Assembly: GCF_000379525.1 (NCBI RefSeq)
Contig: NZ_KB902491.1
Coordinates: 21,696 to 85,695 of the forward strand
Direction of reading: 5' to 3'
DNA: 64,000 nt
Source: Lamprocystis purpurea DSM 4197
Lineage (GTDB): Bacteria; Pseudomonadota; Gammaproteobacteria; Chromatiales; Chromatiaceae
Positions within the stretch are counted from its first letter, which is position 1, and every line of letters begins with the position of its first letter. Both the position numbers and the translations under genes were made by a program. A model generated the notes under the pieces. That model worked only from the letters and a program-made list of their open reading frames with translations, was not told the origin of the DNA and did no database searches. Shown piece by piece: positions 24,854-34,311 of the stretch.

Positions 24854-26574
24854 GAGGTCTCGGCACCAGGCGTCGCCGCTTCCAGCCGTTTGAGTACCCA
24901 GGTCAAGGGGTCGAGGAGATGGAGTGGATGCGACTGACTGCTCAGGCGGGGATTCAGATCCTCGTCGAAGAACACTGCCGGGGTGACGGCACCGTGCTCC
25001 ACCCAGACTCCGGCGGCGGAAACCGGAAACAGCCGGTAGGTCGCGAAATGGTGTTCCAGGCTCTGCAAAATGTCGTGTTCGACGCGCGCCCGCACAAAGG
25101 CGTCAGGGTCTTCCAGGGCACTGCGGTAGTGCGCGGCGGTCGTGATAAAGGCGTCGGCCTTCGCGAGACAGAAGGCGACGGGGCGGGTGTCGCGCCCCCC
25201 CTCGCGCGTTTCAGCCACCGACATACGGTCGAGTGCGTCCTTGAACGCTTCGCGTTGGAGTGCGACCTCGAGCAAGGGATCGAAGAGCAGGATCAGCCCG
25301 TCGGCCGTGGCAAGCTGTTGGTAAACCGCGTCGGTCTGCAACCGGAAGTCCTCCCCCGCACGGTCCTCGACCTCGATCATTGCCTCGGCGCCGGTGCCGC
25401 CGTGGACCAGTCGGCACCGAACGGGGCTTGCCTTATCCACCGGGGTCGGTGCCGGAAAGCGGTTCTGCGTCTGCAATCGAGCGCGCAGGGCACGGAAGAA
25501 GCCCAGACTATCGGGTCCGGGATAGACCCGCCATTCACTGTCGGTGGCATGTTCCAACTGCAGGTAGAGTTGGGCCAGGTAAGCGGTCTTGCCGGCCGCG
25601 GCGAGGCCCCAGAGGACCAGGCGGCGGGTTTCCGGTGTGGTCGTGGGGGGCGCTTTGGGCGTGGCGGGGGACGGCCGCGTGGTCGGTCGGGTCTGCAGGC
25701 GCCGGGGGTCGCCGGCAAGGACGGCCGCCGCCATGCGTTCGGCCGCCGAGACCTGGGTCTCGTCCGCCGCGGCCGCCCGGACGGACGCGGTGTCGGTCGG
25801 TGCGCCGCCCAGGATCAGGTCCCAGGGGTGCACGGTCTGGCCCGGACGAAGCCGGCGCGACGGCAGCCAGGCGACCAAGCCCAGGCGGTCCGCCCGCTCC
25901 CGCGCCAGTGGCAGCAGCAACGCGGCGAGGGCAGCGCCGGACAAGGGGCCGGTGAGTCCCGGCAGGGCGATGCCCTTGGCGCCGGCCAGCAGCCGGGTAT
26001 AGAGCGCCGCCAGGGCGGGCGGGTCCGTCGCCTCGGCAAGCTCCCGACAACCGGCCAGAATGGTCGTCTGCAGGTCGATCTCGTCGAAGGGGATCTCAGT
26101 GGTCTCGTCGGGTGCCAGCGCAAGATGGAAGCCGTCCGCAAAGTCCCCGTCGTCCCCGGACTTGCCCCACCAGATCGTGTCGTCGAGGCGTTCGGCTTGC
26201 GGGAGCAACACCAATGCCCCGAGGGCCGCCGGCAGGTCTTGGGGGCGGCGCCACTCGATCAGCTGTTTCTCCAGTCCCGGGCGGCCGCCTGCCGGGGCGC
26301 GGCTGGGGTAACAGCGGACGGCGTAGTGGAGGCTGCCCGAACTGCGCCACGCGAGCGTCACCCACGGAACGTCCTCGTCGCCGAACGCCAGGCTGCGCTC
26401 GATGCCCTCCGCACTACCCCCAAACCCGGCGCTGGTCGCGAGCCAGTGCGGCCCGGCGCCGGCGCCTGGTTCCCTGCCCCAGACCGCGCGCTCGCAGCGC
26501 AGGGGGGGCAAGGGATGTCCGACCCACCCGGCCAGTGCCGGCCAGTCCTGCCAGGGGTTGGTTCTAGAGGTCAT
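24850..26574 (-). CDS. GAP1-like domain fused to a P-loop GTPase
   Basis: 574 aa from ATG 26574; the open frame further upstream is antisense to the coiled-coil gene. Residues 1-250 form the GAP1-like domain shared with the next gene. A Pro/Thr linker (about 290-315) leads to a GTPase: Walker A GLAAAGKT at 323-330 (K329), G3-like VEDRAGEDF, G4-like LAKADAF. The middle has the TRAFAC-type arrangement with a short effector loop. It resembles the DO-GTPase class of predicted conflict NTPases, but I cannot confirm that without a profile search. The start overlaps the coiled-coil gene by 11 bp. Its partner downstream lacks the GTPase. Confidence 0.82.
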   Translation of the reverse strand: MTSRTNPWQDWPALAGWVGHPLPPLRCERAVWGREPGAGAGPHWLATSAGFGGSAEGIERSLAFGDEDVPWVTLAWRSSGSLHYAVRCYPSRAPAGGRPGLEKQLIEWRRPQDLPAALGALVLLPQAERLDDTIWWGKSGDDGDFADGFHLALAPDETTEIPFDEIDLQTTILAGCRELAEATDPPALAALYTRLLAGAKGIALPGLTGPLSGAALAALLLPLARERADRLGLVAWLPSRRLRPGQTVHPWDLILGGAPTDTASVRAAAADETQVSAAERMAAAVLAGDPRRLQTRPTTRPSPATPKAPPTTTPETRRLVLWGLAAAGKTAYLAQLYLQLEHATDSEWRVYPGPDSLGFFRALRARLQTQNRFPAPTPVDKASPVRCRLVHGGTGAEAMIEVEDRAGEDFRLQTDAVYQQLATADGLILLFDPLLEVALQREAFKDALDRMSVAETREGGRDTRPVAFCLAKADAFITTAAHYRSALEDPDAFVRARVEHDILQSLEHHFATYRLFPVSAAGVWVEHGAVTPAVFFDEDLNPRLSSQSHPLHLLDPLTWVLKRLEAATPGAETS

Positions 26575-28867
26575 GCGCTTGGGTCTCCATCCGGGCGGCG
26601 ATGAGGTCGTGCAGGTCCAGGCGCAGCGCGTCCGGCGGTGGCTCGTGACGGGGCAGGGCGGCGAGGCGTTGCAACAGCGCCTCGGCCTGAGGGTCCGTGG
26701 GCCGGCGCCGCAGGCCCCGCAGTTGGGTGATGTCGGCGGCATCCTGCACCGCCGCCAGACGGCGGCAGTGATCCTCCAAGGCACCGAGCAGACGCGCCGC
26801 CTCGTCCAGTTGAGCCGACTCGGCCCGAATCGGGCGCACGACCTGGTCGGTTGGGGCAATCAGCGCCTCGATGCGTTGGGCCCACTCCGTGCAGGCTTCC
26901 GGGAATTCGGGCACTGGCGTACAGAGATTGAGCCGTCGCAGGCGCTCACCCAGTGTCTTGCGCAGGGACCTGACCCGGCTCTGGGTCAGTTCGACCGGTT
27001 GCAGCACCTGGCGCATGGCCAACCCGAGCCCATGGAGCCGACGGGCCTGGTCCAGCGGGTCGATGTCCGCCGACAGTTGCCACTGCGCCAGGAGGTGGCG
27101 TTGCTCGCTGATCTGCCGTGCCTGCAGCGGACCCAGGCGGTCGGCGTCGATCGCGGCGGCGCGCTGCAGCAGATCCTCACGCTGTTGCTGCAGATGGATC
27201 AGCGCCTGCTCGAGCCCGGTCTCGGCGGTTTCCAGGGAAGCCTGAGCGCGGTCGAGGGCCAGGCTGAGACCGGTGGCTGATCGCAATTGGGGTGGGGCGA
27301 TCTCGCTCAGGTCGCCGAGTCCCAGGATGGGAATGGCCCCGAGCAAGCGCTGGATCTCGGCAGCCCGTCCGTGCCGGGCGGCCAGCCTGGCGACACCGGT
27401 CGCCAGCAAGTCCGCCTCCAGCGTGTCCAGGCCCTGGTCCTGGACGTCGGCCTGCGCCAGCATCTGTTCAAGGCGGACCGACCCCGTGGCTGCGAGCTCG
27501 GTCAAGCCCGGGGGCGGCTGTCCAACGCGTTGCGCCAATTTCGTCAGATCGGCACAGCGGGCCGCGACGGCGGTGCGGCGGGCCTCCAGTACTGTCCAAT
27601 CCTGGTTGATGTCCTGCTCCAGGGTGTCGAGGCGCGCGCCCAGCTCGCGCAGGGTGCCGATGCCGTTCAGTAGCTCCGCGCCATCGGGGATGGCCTCCAT
27701 CTGCTTCAGTTCCAGCGCGAGGTCGCGCAGTCGGCGGTCGGCGGCGTCGAGACGCGGCCGCTCCGCCAACCGCGCCGCACGCTCGCGGCAGGTCTTCGTC
27801 ATGTCCGCATAGCTCGTGACAAGCACTTGGCTGTTGTTGCTGACCACGGACCGGAAATCCTCTTGCGCCTGGGTGCAGTTGTCGCGCCAGGCGGCAAAGC
27901 CTTCAGCATCCGCAGGAGTGGTCTGTCGCAGTTCAGTCCAGCGTTGCTCGAGCGGTGCATCCTGTACCCCGACATCCCGCAACAGCGACCGCTGGGCATC
28001 GATCTCGGCCAGCGCGAGGTGTTGCCGCTCGGCGGCGAGTTGCTGGAGCCGGCCTTCCAGAACCGCGGTGCGGACGCGCAGGACCTCGAAGGTATCCTCG
28101 TCCTGGTTGGTCCAATCTTGTCGCTTGCGGGTGAACTCTTGCGCCAGCCCGTCGCACTCCGGGCAGGGCTCGCCGAGCGCCGCGCGCCACTGCAACAGCC
28201 CCTGGATACGCCCCCCCAGTTCCTGGAGCCCGGGCGGTTGCGGGCGATTGGCGAAGTCTTTCACCGGTTCGAGCAGAGATTGGAGTGCGGCGATCCAGTC
28301 CGCGCCGACTCCCTCGGTAAGCAGGCGCTGACTGAGCACCGGCAGGTCCGCACTCAGTGCGGCCCGACGGGTCTCGGCCTGCAGCCGCTGGAGCCAGTCC
28401 TCGGCTTCACGATAGAGATCCAAAGCCCGCTCCAGGTCGGGCAGGGCGTCCAGGACCGTTTTGAGGCGGCGGCGCTCCGCGGGCAGCGCCTCGGCCGCGA
28501 CCGTCGCTTCCCCGGTCCCGGCGAGCTCATCGGCAAGTGCCTGGGCCCGTTCGAGGAACCAGGCGCCAAGGCGGCTATCGCGCACCTGGCCCGCGGTGTC
28601 GCGCAGGCCCCTCAGGCGGATGGACAGGGACTCGGCTTCGTCGGTCAGTACGCTCAGTTCGCTGGCCAGGCGCGCGAGTGCCGCCGCGCGAGTCTCCAGG
28701 GCTTGCAGGTCCCGGCCCCGGATCATCCAGGCCAGACGCTGCGCCTGCGCCTCGACCTCGTGCAGCAGGCCGAGACGACGGTCATGGAAGCCGCGCAGGC
28801 GCGGCGGCAGCGCGCCGAGGTCTTGCAGGCGTTGTTGCAGCCCGCGCAGGCGTTCAGTCGTGCTCAT
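26564..28867 (-). CDS. Long coiled-coil protein
   Basis: 767 aa from ATG 28867, which has a strong GGGAGG Shine-Dalgarno; a longer open frame reaching 29353 is antisense-like Ser/Pro/Arg sequence inside the next gene and is rejected. Nearly the whole protein is heptad-rich helix with Leu/Gln/Glu/Arg, e.g. TERLRGLQQRLQDLGALPP at the start and repeated LQRLQ, LEDHCRRLAA and LRELGARLDTLEQD stretches. A CPECDGLAQEF motif near the first third is one isolated Cys pair. No membrane segment. It is probably a scaffold or tether between the membrane pseudo-helicase and the GTPase (inference from operon position). No family recognised. Confidence 0.75.
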   Translation of the reverse strand: MSTTERLRGLQQRLQDLGALPPRLRGFHDRRLGLLHEVEAQAQRLAWMIRGRDLQALETRAAALARLASELSVLTDEAESLSIRLRGLRDTAGQVRDSRLGAWFLERAQALADELAGTGEATVAAEALPAERRRLKTVLDALPDLERALDLYREAEDWLQRLQAETRRAALSADLPVLSQRLLTEGVGADWIAALQSLLEPVKDFANRPQPPGLQELGGRIQGLLQWRAALGEPCPECDGLAQEFTRKRQDWTNQDEDTFEVLRVRTAVLEGRLQQLAAERQHLALAEIDAQRSLLRDVGVQDAPLEQRWTELRQTTPADAEGFAAWRDNCTQAQEDFRSVVSNNSQVLVTSYADMTKTCRERAARLAERPRLDAADRRLRDLALELKQMEAIPDGAELLNGIGTLRELGARLDTLEQDINQDWTVLEARRTAVAARCADLTKLAQRVGQPPPGLTELAATGSVRLEQMLAQADVQDQGLDTLEADLLATGVARLAARHGRAAEIQRLLGAIPILGLGDLSEIAPPQLRSATGLSLALDRAQASLETAETGLEQALIHLQQQREDLLQRAAAIDADRLGPLQARQISEQRHLLAQWQLSADIDPLDQARRLHGLGLAMRQVLQPVELTQSRVRSLRKTLGERLRRLNLCTPVPEFPEACTEWAQRIEALIAPTDQVVRPIRAESAQLDEAARLLGALEDHCRRLAAVQDAADITQLRGLRRRPTDPQAEALLQRLAALPRHEPPPDALRLDLHDLIAARMETQAHDL

Positions 28868-28895
28868 GATTCCTCCCAGGGTATCCCCATGCGGC

Positions 28896-31814
28896 TCAAT
28901 CCAGAATGGCGGCGAGTATCCCGAGGGCCTCGCCGCGATAGGGCGGCTGGGCGGACAGCCCGCCATGGGCGCGCCCCAGCGGGGAGCGCAGGCAGGCGGG
29001 GCAGCCTTCGGCGCTGGCGCAGGGGCACGCGCTGAGCCAGGCGCGCGTGTCCGCGAGCAGTTGTTCCACGAGCCCCTGGTCCGCCTCGATGGCCTGCGCG
29101 AGTCCGATGCCCCCGGGGTAGAGGTCGACGAAGAGCAACCCCCAGGCCGGCCGGCCGGCCAACAGTCGTCCCTCGCAGGCGACGATGGCGATATCGTCCT
29201 CGGCGATGCCCACATGCACGGGAAGACTGTGGCGCAGGGCTTGAGCCAGTGAGTTGAGTCCGCTCGGGAAGTCGCGCAGGCGTTCCGCCTCGATTTCCAG
29301 GAAAAGACCCTGGGTGTGCATGGACAGGCTGGAAATGGGGTTATAGGTCCCACCTTGACCCGCGGTCCAGGTACCGCTCACGGGGTCGCGGGCGTACTCG
29401 AGATAACCGGAGATGTCCTCCTGATAGTCCAGTGTGACCAGCGAGCGTGCCAGGGGCAGGTGGCCGAAGGCGATGCGCTGGCGGCCCGGGACGGCAGCAA
29501 TTCGGCCGAGGCGCGGGGCGAAAACCCGCCAAGTCGACACGGCGGCCTGTTCCCGCCGGCACAGGATGCCCGTACCCAGGCCTGCCCCGTCGCCGCCTTG
29601 GGCGTCGAGTACGGCGGCGACCGAGCCCCAGGGCTGGACGCGGTAGCGCCGGCCGGCGTGGACGAAGACCCGCTGCGGATAGGCGCGAATGGTGATGCGC
29701 TCCGGGTCCAGGCTCAGGAGTCGGGGCTCGCCCTCCCCGGCCGCGGGATCGATGACCGCGACCAGGTCTGTCCCCACGGTATCCAGGGGACGGGGGAAGT
29801 CGCGCGTGATGCGGCCGCTGAACTCGAGCTCCGCCACCAGGCGGCCGTCCTTGAGGTGGCGCACATCGCGGCGGTCGATCAGGCCCTTGGAGGCGAGTTG
29901 GCGCAATACGCGCTGGATCTCCGAACCCTCGTGATGGAAGCTGGCCATGAGACCGCTGGTGACCTCAGGCAGCTCGTTCAGAGCCAGGAGCAGATGGCGT
30001 TGAACGACGCCCGGCTGGGGGCCGGTGGCCACCAGGGTCCGGCTGCGCCGGAACAGCGCGGCGGGGTCTTCCATCAGACGCCGCAGGGCGTAGCCCACAT
30101 AAGGGTTGCCGAAGGCGAGACAGAGGCCGGCGTGGCGCGACCGCAGTCCGGGGACGGCGCGCCCCCCGGCGGCCAGGATCAGGGCCAGTGACAGGACCTC
30201 CGCCGCCCCGACTTCGCGGATTTCGGCCCCGGCCGTGGCATTGTCCGCCTCCAGGCACGCCCGCAGGGGGCGTCCGGCCACGGTCTGTTGGAGGAAGGCC
30301 CCGGCCTCATCATGGTCCAGATGCTCAGGGATCACGGCGTAGGTCGGCCAACCGGCGGTCACCGAGGCGCGCGCGGCCCCTAACACGGCCTCGGTCACGG
30401 GGGGCCGGGTTTCGGCCCCGGCCGAGGCGGCGGCGGTCGGCTCGAGCAGGTGCAGCGACAGCGGTAGGGCGAGGCGCGGTGGGATCACGACCTGGGTCTC
30501 GGGCGGGAAACGCTGCGGGAGGGATTCGCCTAAGAACGGGATGAACCGGGCGTCGGGCGTGTGGGCCGCACGTACGAATGCCAGGTGACGCAGGTCGCGG
30601 CGCCCGTGGCGCGAGGTAAGCCGATGCAGGCGCTGCGAGATCGCCCAGAAGTTGGCCGCCGGCACCCCCGAATAGCTGTGCAGGTCCCAGAAGACGATCA
30701 GGCCCACCCGGTGGAGCAGGGCGCGGTCCTGCTCCAGCTTCGGGATAAGTCGGCTCGACAGAGCCTCGGCATCCGTCACCCAGACGAAGGCGCGTGGATG
30801 CGGGGCCGCGCCCGGGCAGGGTGCGTCCACCGCGGCGGCGTCGGCCAGCCAGCCGGTGAGGGTAGTCGCAAAGGCGGTCGCCGCCGCGGGGACCAAGACC
30901 AGGGTGGTGGCCTGAGCGCGGCGGCGCACGATCTGTGCCGCCAGGGCCAAGGATTCGATCTGTCCGCAATCCTCAGGGGCCAGGATGAGCCGGTTGCAGG
31001 CCCCCGCGGTGCCGTCGGCTGTATTCAGGAACTCCTCGATGGCCGCAAACAGTTCCGGGGTCGGCTGGTGGCGGGACAGTTCCGGCCAGTGCCCGGCGAG
31101 CCCGCCCGGCGGCGGGGCGGTCTGGATCTGCGCGGTCGCCGGGTAGGACGCCAGGGTCGTGACCGTGAAACCTTGCCGGCGCATCGCGTCCGGCCAGTCG
31201 GGCAGTGGCGGCGGCGGGGCGGGTTGGGGCTTGGGAGTGCGCACCCGGGCGGGCGGGTCCTTGCTGAGCGCGACCCCGACCAGGGTCGCCAAGGTCAGGG
31301 CCAGTGCCGACCACAGTGCCGCCGGGTAAGGGGCGGATGCGGGTCCCAAGGATGCGGCCCCCGCCAACAGGGGCACCAGCAGGGCGAGGACCGGGATGAC
31401 CAGGACCCAGGTCCGGGTGTCGCGTCGGCCGATGGCCCCGGCCAACCAGCGCGCGCGCTGGGGCTCGGTGCCACGGGGGAAGTGTGCGACGGTGAGCGCC
31501 AGGAGCCAGGGCACCAGCGGCAGGCACAGCGCTATCCAGTAGGCCCCTTCCGGTCCGAAAGCCAGTCCTCCGGAGGCGTCGGGCATGGCGTGCCGACCCG
31601 TGCGCCACAGGTCATCGCGGAGCCACTTGAGCCACCAGGCATGGAGCAGCCCCAAGGTGAAAAGCGGGATCGTCCAGGCGGTGACCCGGGTCCAGTACAG
31701 CCCGCGATCGAGTCGCGCCAGGGCGGCCAGGCGGTCGGCGATGACGGCGATGGTGGCCGCGGCGGCAAGCAGCAGCAGCGCCGGGAGCCAGGTGGGCAGC
31801 GTGAAGCCGGACAT
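28896..31814 (-). CDS. Membrane-anchored, apparently inactive MrfA-like helicase with DUF1998 domain
   Basis: About 972 aa. Five hydrophobic helices lie in the first 190 residues (e.g. LPALLLLAAAATIAVIA and TWVLVIPVLALLVPLLAG), then a Pro-rich linker. A cytoplasmic region follows with the layout of MrfA/YprA-type SF2 helicases. At the Walker A position stands LILAPEDCGQIESLALAA with no GKT, and DEAH is replaced by IVFWDLHSYSG, so ATP hydrolysis is unlikely. The second RecA-like half ends in GVVQRHLLLALNELPEVT, then the ITIRAYPQRVFVHAGRRYRV domain. The C-terminal DUF1998 has FVDLYPGGIGLAQ and the zinc cysteines ACPCASAEGCPACLRSPLG. ATG 31814 is preferred over TTG 31820. It starts 2 bp after the previous stop. 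Confidence 0.85.
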   Translation of the reverse strand: MSGFTLPTWLPALLLLAAAATIAVIADRLAALARLDRGLYWTRVTAWTIPLFTLGLLHAWWLKWLRDDLWRTGRHAMPDASGGLAFGPEGAYWIALCLPLVPWLLALTVAHFPRGTEPQRARWLAGAIGRRDTRTWVLVIPVLALLVPLLAGAASLGPASAPYPAALWSALALTLATLVGVALSKDPPARVRTPKPQPAPPPPLPDWPDAMRRQGFTVTTLASYPATAQIQTAPPPGGLAGHWPELSRHQPTPELFAAIEEFLNTADGTAGACNRLILAPEDCGQIESLALAAQIVRRRAQATTLVLVPAAATAFATTLTGWLADAAAVDAPCPGAAPHPRAFVWVTDAEALSSRLIPKLEQDRALLHRVGLIVFWDLHSYSGVPAANFWAISQRLHRLTSRHGRRDLRHLAFVRAAHTPDARFIPFLGESLPQRFPPETQVVIPPRLALPLSLHLLEPTAAASAGAETRPPVTEAVLGAARASVTAGWPTYAVIPEHLDHDEAGAFLQQTVAGRPLRACLEADNATAGAEIREVGAAEVLSLALILAAGGRAVPGLRSRHAGLCLAFGNPYVGYALRRLMEDPAALFRRSRTLVATGPQPGVVQRHLLLALNELPEVTSGLMASFHHEGSEIQRVLRQLASKGLIDRRDVRHLKDGRLVAELEFSGRITRDFPRPLDTVGTDLVAVIDPAAGEGEPRLLSLDPERITIRAYPQRVFVHAGRRYRVQPWGSVAAVLDAQGGDGAGLGTGILCRREQAAVSTWRVFAPRLGRIAAVPGRQRIAFGHLPLARSLVTLDYQEDISGYLEYARDPVSGTWTAGQGGTYNPISSLSMHTQGLFLEIEAERLRDFPSGLNSLAQALRHSLPVHVGIAEDDIAIVACEGRLLAGRPAWGLLFVDLYPGGIGLAQAIEADQGLVEQLLADTRAWLSACPCASAEGCPACLRSPLGRAHGGLSAQPPYRGEALGILAAILD

Positions 31815-31816
31815 GG

Positions 31817-34306
31817 TCAATCGCCCAGGCCGGTCGTCGGGACCCCGGTGACGACCTCGAAGAGATAGACTCGGGTATCGTCCTTGCCTTCATAGATGTT
31901 ACTCACCCCGTCGACCTTGGTACCCTGTTTCCAGGACGACGGCATGACGCAGCAACGGCGGCTCACCGGGGTATCCGCGGCGGGGGCGAAGGCGAATGCC
32001 AACGAAAAATCGGGACGCTTGAGCAGGTCCGTGATGGCCGTCTGCCGCAGTTGCTGTTCGGTGCTGTCGGACGCTGCAAGGGCGGCCTTGAAGGGGCGGA
32101 CATAGCCTTGGCTGAGCAGCGCAACGAACTTCAACGGGTCCAGGAAGGCGTCGCAATAATGCCCCGCCCAACCGCGACAGGGCCCAGGGTCTTGATGCAG
32201 CTCCTTGGCCGCGTCGCGGGCGGCACGTTCGTCCCATCCTTGAAAGGGCTCCGGGAGATCCGCCTGGTAGGCGCGCCAGCGCTCCTCGGTCAGTGGATTC
32301 GTCTGCAACATCCGCTCGAGGTCACCCGGTGCCTCGACCCACTGGCGGACGCTGAGTTGCGGTCGACGCGGTTTGCCTTGGACACCCAGGGGGTCCGGGT
32401 GTTGCCCGTGCAGGCGCAGGAACCCGCCGAGCTGCTCGCGCAGCCAACCCAGTTCTCGACGCCGTTGCGCCAGGCGCTCGCCAAGTTGACCGAGGAACTG
32501 GAGTGCCTCGCCCGCCAGGGTGGCGGTGAGGTCGGCGCGGGCCTGCTCCAGGTAGATGGTCAGGGGATCGTCCTGGGCGCGGATCACGGCGGCGAAGCGC
32601 CCAGCCGCGGGGTCCAGATAGAGGTCACGGGCACGGGCGATGCGCCGGTGTACGCCGCGACCGAGCAGCAAGTTCAGAAGCGTCGCCGCGAGTGCGCCTA
32701 AGACCAGCGCCAAGGGGGCCGGCTCGGCGAGCCATTGGGAGGCTTGATGAAGCCAATGGCGTGTTTGGGCCAAGGGGTCGGGTTCCGGCAGGCTCAGCAG
32801 GAAGGCCTGGGCAAAGGGCGCGAGACCCAGGCCCAGAAGCGCGCCGAACAGCAGCCAGAAGGGCGTCAGGGCGCGGCCCTGGCGACCGATCCATTCCCGC
32901 GATTGGCTGAGAAAACGCCGGTGCAGGTCGTCAAGCCCAACGGGACCGTCGCTGCCGCGGGGACGATGGGCCGCGACTTGGGCCTTTATCAAATCCGTGA
33001 CGGCGGCCTTAATCTCCTCCTGGACGCTGGCCAGCGGGACCGGCTCGCGCTCGTCATGCAAGTCATCGATGATCGCCTGGCGCACCTTGTCCCCTTGCTG
33101 GAGGTGGCGCTTGCGCAGGTCGAGGACCACCTGATCAATGGTCCGGGCCAGGTCCAATTCCAACTCCCGACACCCCTGCCGGAAACGCAGGCCGGCGCGC
33201 TCGGCCCAGTCCGGGGTCTCCTGGTTGGACAGCGTCAGGATCGCGTTCACCAGACGGTCGACGCCGATCCGCCAGCACTTGACCAAGGGGTCTTCGACCC
33301 CGGGGGTTGGGGTGCTGACCTGACGCAACGGGGCCAGTGCCGCGCGCACGCGCGTCGCCCGCGGCCGGGGGGACTTGTCCCCGGCGAGATAGGGCAGCCA
33401 CTCCTGACCGAAGCGGGCGGCGGCGATCTGCCCGAGGAGTGCCGGGCTGCGCTCCAAGAGGCGGATGCCAAAGGCAGCGAGGGGCGGTTGGCCGTGGCTC
33501 GGCTGGCGGTAGAGCCAATCGAAGTCCGCCCGCTTCCCTTCGAAGAGCAGGAACTCCAGAAACAGCGTCGCCTCGTCCAGGCGGGCGTCGCGGTCGCGCT
33601 GCGCGCCCGCGGTCTTGCTGTCCATGAGATAAATGCGCCCCGGTCCCGGCCGGTCGCGGCCAGCGCTCTCCCAGGTCCGCGCCGAGTTGATCAGCGCGCG
33701 GCGTAGGCGTCGGGCGTCCTCGTTCCTGGCCCAGAAGTCGTCGAAGTCGAGTACCGCGATACAGTTGACGACCTGTGCCTCGCTGCCGACCCGGCGCAGG
33801 GTCGGGTCATCCCAGAGTGGACGCAATGCGGCGCGCAACAGGTTATCGATCTGCCCCAGGGCCGCCGCGGTCCCCGGGCGCGCCAGCACGATGAGATCGA
33901 GTCCGTGCACGGCACCCTCCTGACCGGGCCGTTCCCGGCGCGCCTGGGGTGAGAGCAGCGCCCGCTTGGCTTCGTCCACGGCCGCCCCGAGGGCCTGCTC
34001 TGGGGTGGCCGACTCGCCTTCGGGAGCGACCTTGAGGATCTGCCGATAAAGGTCGCGGAAAAACTCCGTGTCGGTGCCGACGGCGGCCGGGTCGGGGAGG
34101 TGCTGATCGGGGACGCCCGCCAACCCTGGGCGATCCGGTAGCCACAGCAGGGCGAGGTCGCGCAACTGGCGTTCACCGGCCCCGGGACCACCCTGGGGGC
34201 GGCGCGTCCAGGACAGCACGCCGCGCGGGGCGGCGCTCGTGAGCAGGCGTTGCAGGACGTCGCGCCCGAAGTCGCTGTGCCCCACCAGGATCGTCGCCCT
34301 GGACAT
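31817..34306 (-). CDS. Two-TM protein with N-terminal nucleotide-binding-like fold, partner of the tubulin-like protein
   Basis: 829 aa. It begins RATILVGHSDFGRDVLQRLL, a strand-glycine loop-helix like a Rossmann or GTP-binding element, followed by a globular domain to about 330. Two membrane helices lie at about 477-505 (WLLFGALLGLGLAPFAQAF) and about 528-548 (LALVLGALAATLLNLLLG), preceded by a charged helical region. About 280 residues then follow, including IRAQDDPLTIYLEQARADL. The C-terminal end is beta-like (SNIYEGKDDTRVYLFEVVTG). I do not recognise a named family. It starts 5 bp after the tubulin-like gene, suggesting that it docks that GTPase to the membrane (inference). Confidence 0.75.
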   Translation of the reverse strand: MSRATILVGHSDFGRDVLQRLLTSAAPRGVLSWTRRPQGGPGAGERQLRDLALLWLPDRPGLAGVPDQHLPDPAAVGTDTEFFRDLYRQILKVAPEGESATPEQALGAAVDEAKRALLSPQARRERPGQEGAVHGLDLIVLARPGTAAALGQIDNLLRAALRPLWDDPTLRRVGSEAQVVNCIAVLDFDDFWARNEDARRLRRALINSARTWESAGRDRPGPGRIYLMDSKTAGAQRDRDARLDEATLFLEFLLFEGKRADFDWLYRQPSHGQPPLAAFGIRLLERSPALLGQIAAARFGQEWLPYLAGDKSPRPRATRVRAALAPLRQVSTPTPGVEDPLVKCWRIGVDRLVNAILTLSNQETPDWAERAGLRFRQGCRELELDLARTIDQVVLDLRKRHLQQGDKVRQAIIDDLHDEREPVPLASVQEEIKAAVTDLIKAQVAAHRPRGSDGPVGLDDLHRRFLSQSREWIGRQGRALTPFWLLFGALLGLGLAPFAQAFLLSLPEPDPLAQTRHWLHQASQWLAEPAPLALVLGALAATLLNLLLGRGVHRRIARARDLYLDPAAGRFAAVIRAQDDPLTIYLEQARADLTATLAGEALQFLGQLGERLAQRRRELGWLREQLGGFLRLHGQHPDPLGVQGKPRRPQLSVRQWVEAPGDLERMLQTNPLTEERWRAYQADLPEPFQGWDERAARDAAKELHQDPGPCRGWAGHYCDAFLDPLKFVALLSQGYVRPFKAALAASDSTEQQLRQTAITDLLKRPDFSLAFAFAPAADTPVSRRCCVMPSSWKQGTKVDGVSNIYEGKDDTRVYLFEVVTGVPTTGLGD

Positions 34307-34311
34307 GCCGG

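Noticed and set aside
24919..26604. 561-codon plus-strand frame
   Set aside because: Antisense to the GAP1/GTPase fusion, with no domain and an Arg/Gly/Gln-rich composition.
26575..26859. N-terminal extension of the GTPase fusion
   Set aside because: It lies inside the coiled-coil gene in another frame and has no domain; ATG 26574 begins the conserved part.
28868..29353. N-terminal extension of the coiled-coil protein
   Set aside because: Ser/Pro/Arg-rich out-of-frame reading of the helicase gene; ATG 28867 has a strong ribosome site.
30561..31868. 435-codon plus-strand frame
   Set aside because: Antisense to the pseudo-helicase; Gly/Gln/Arg-rich, no domain.
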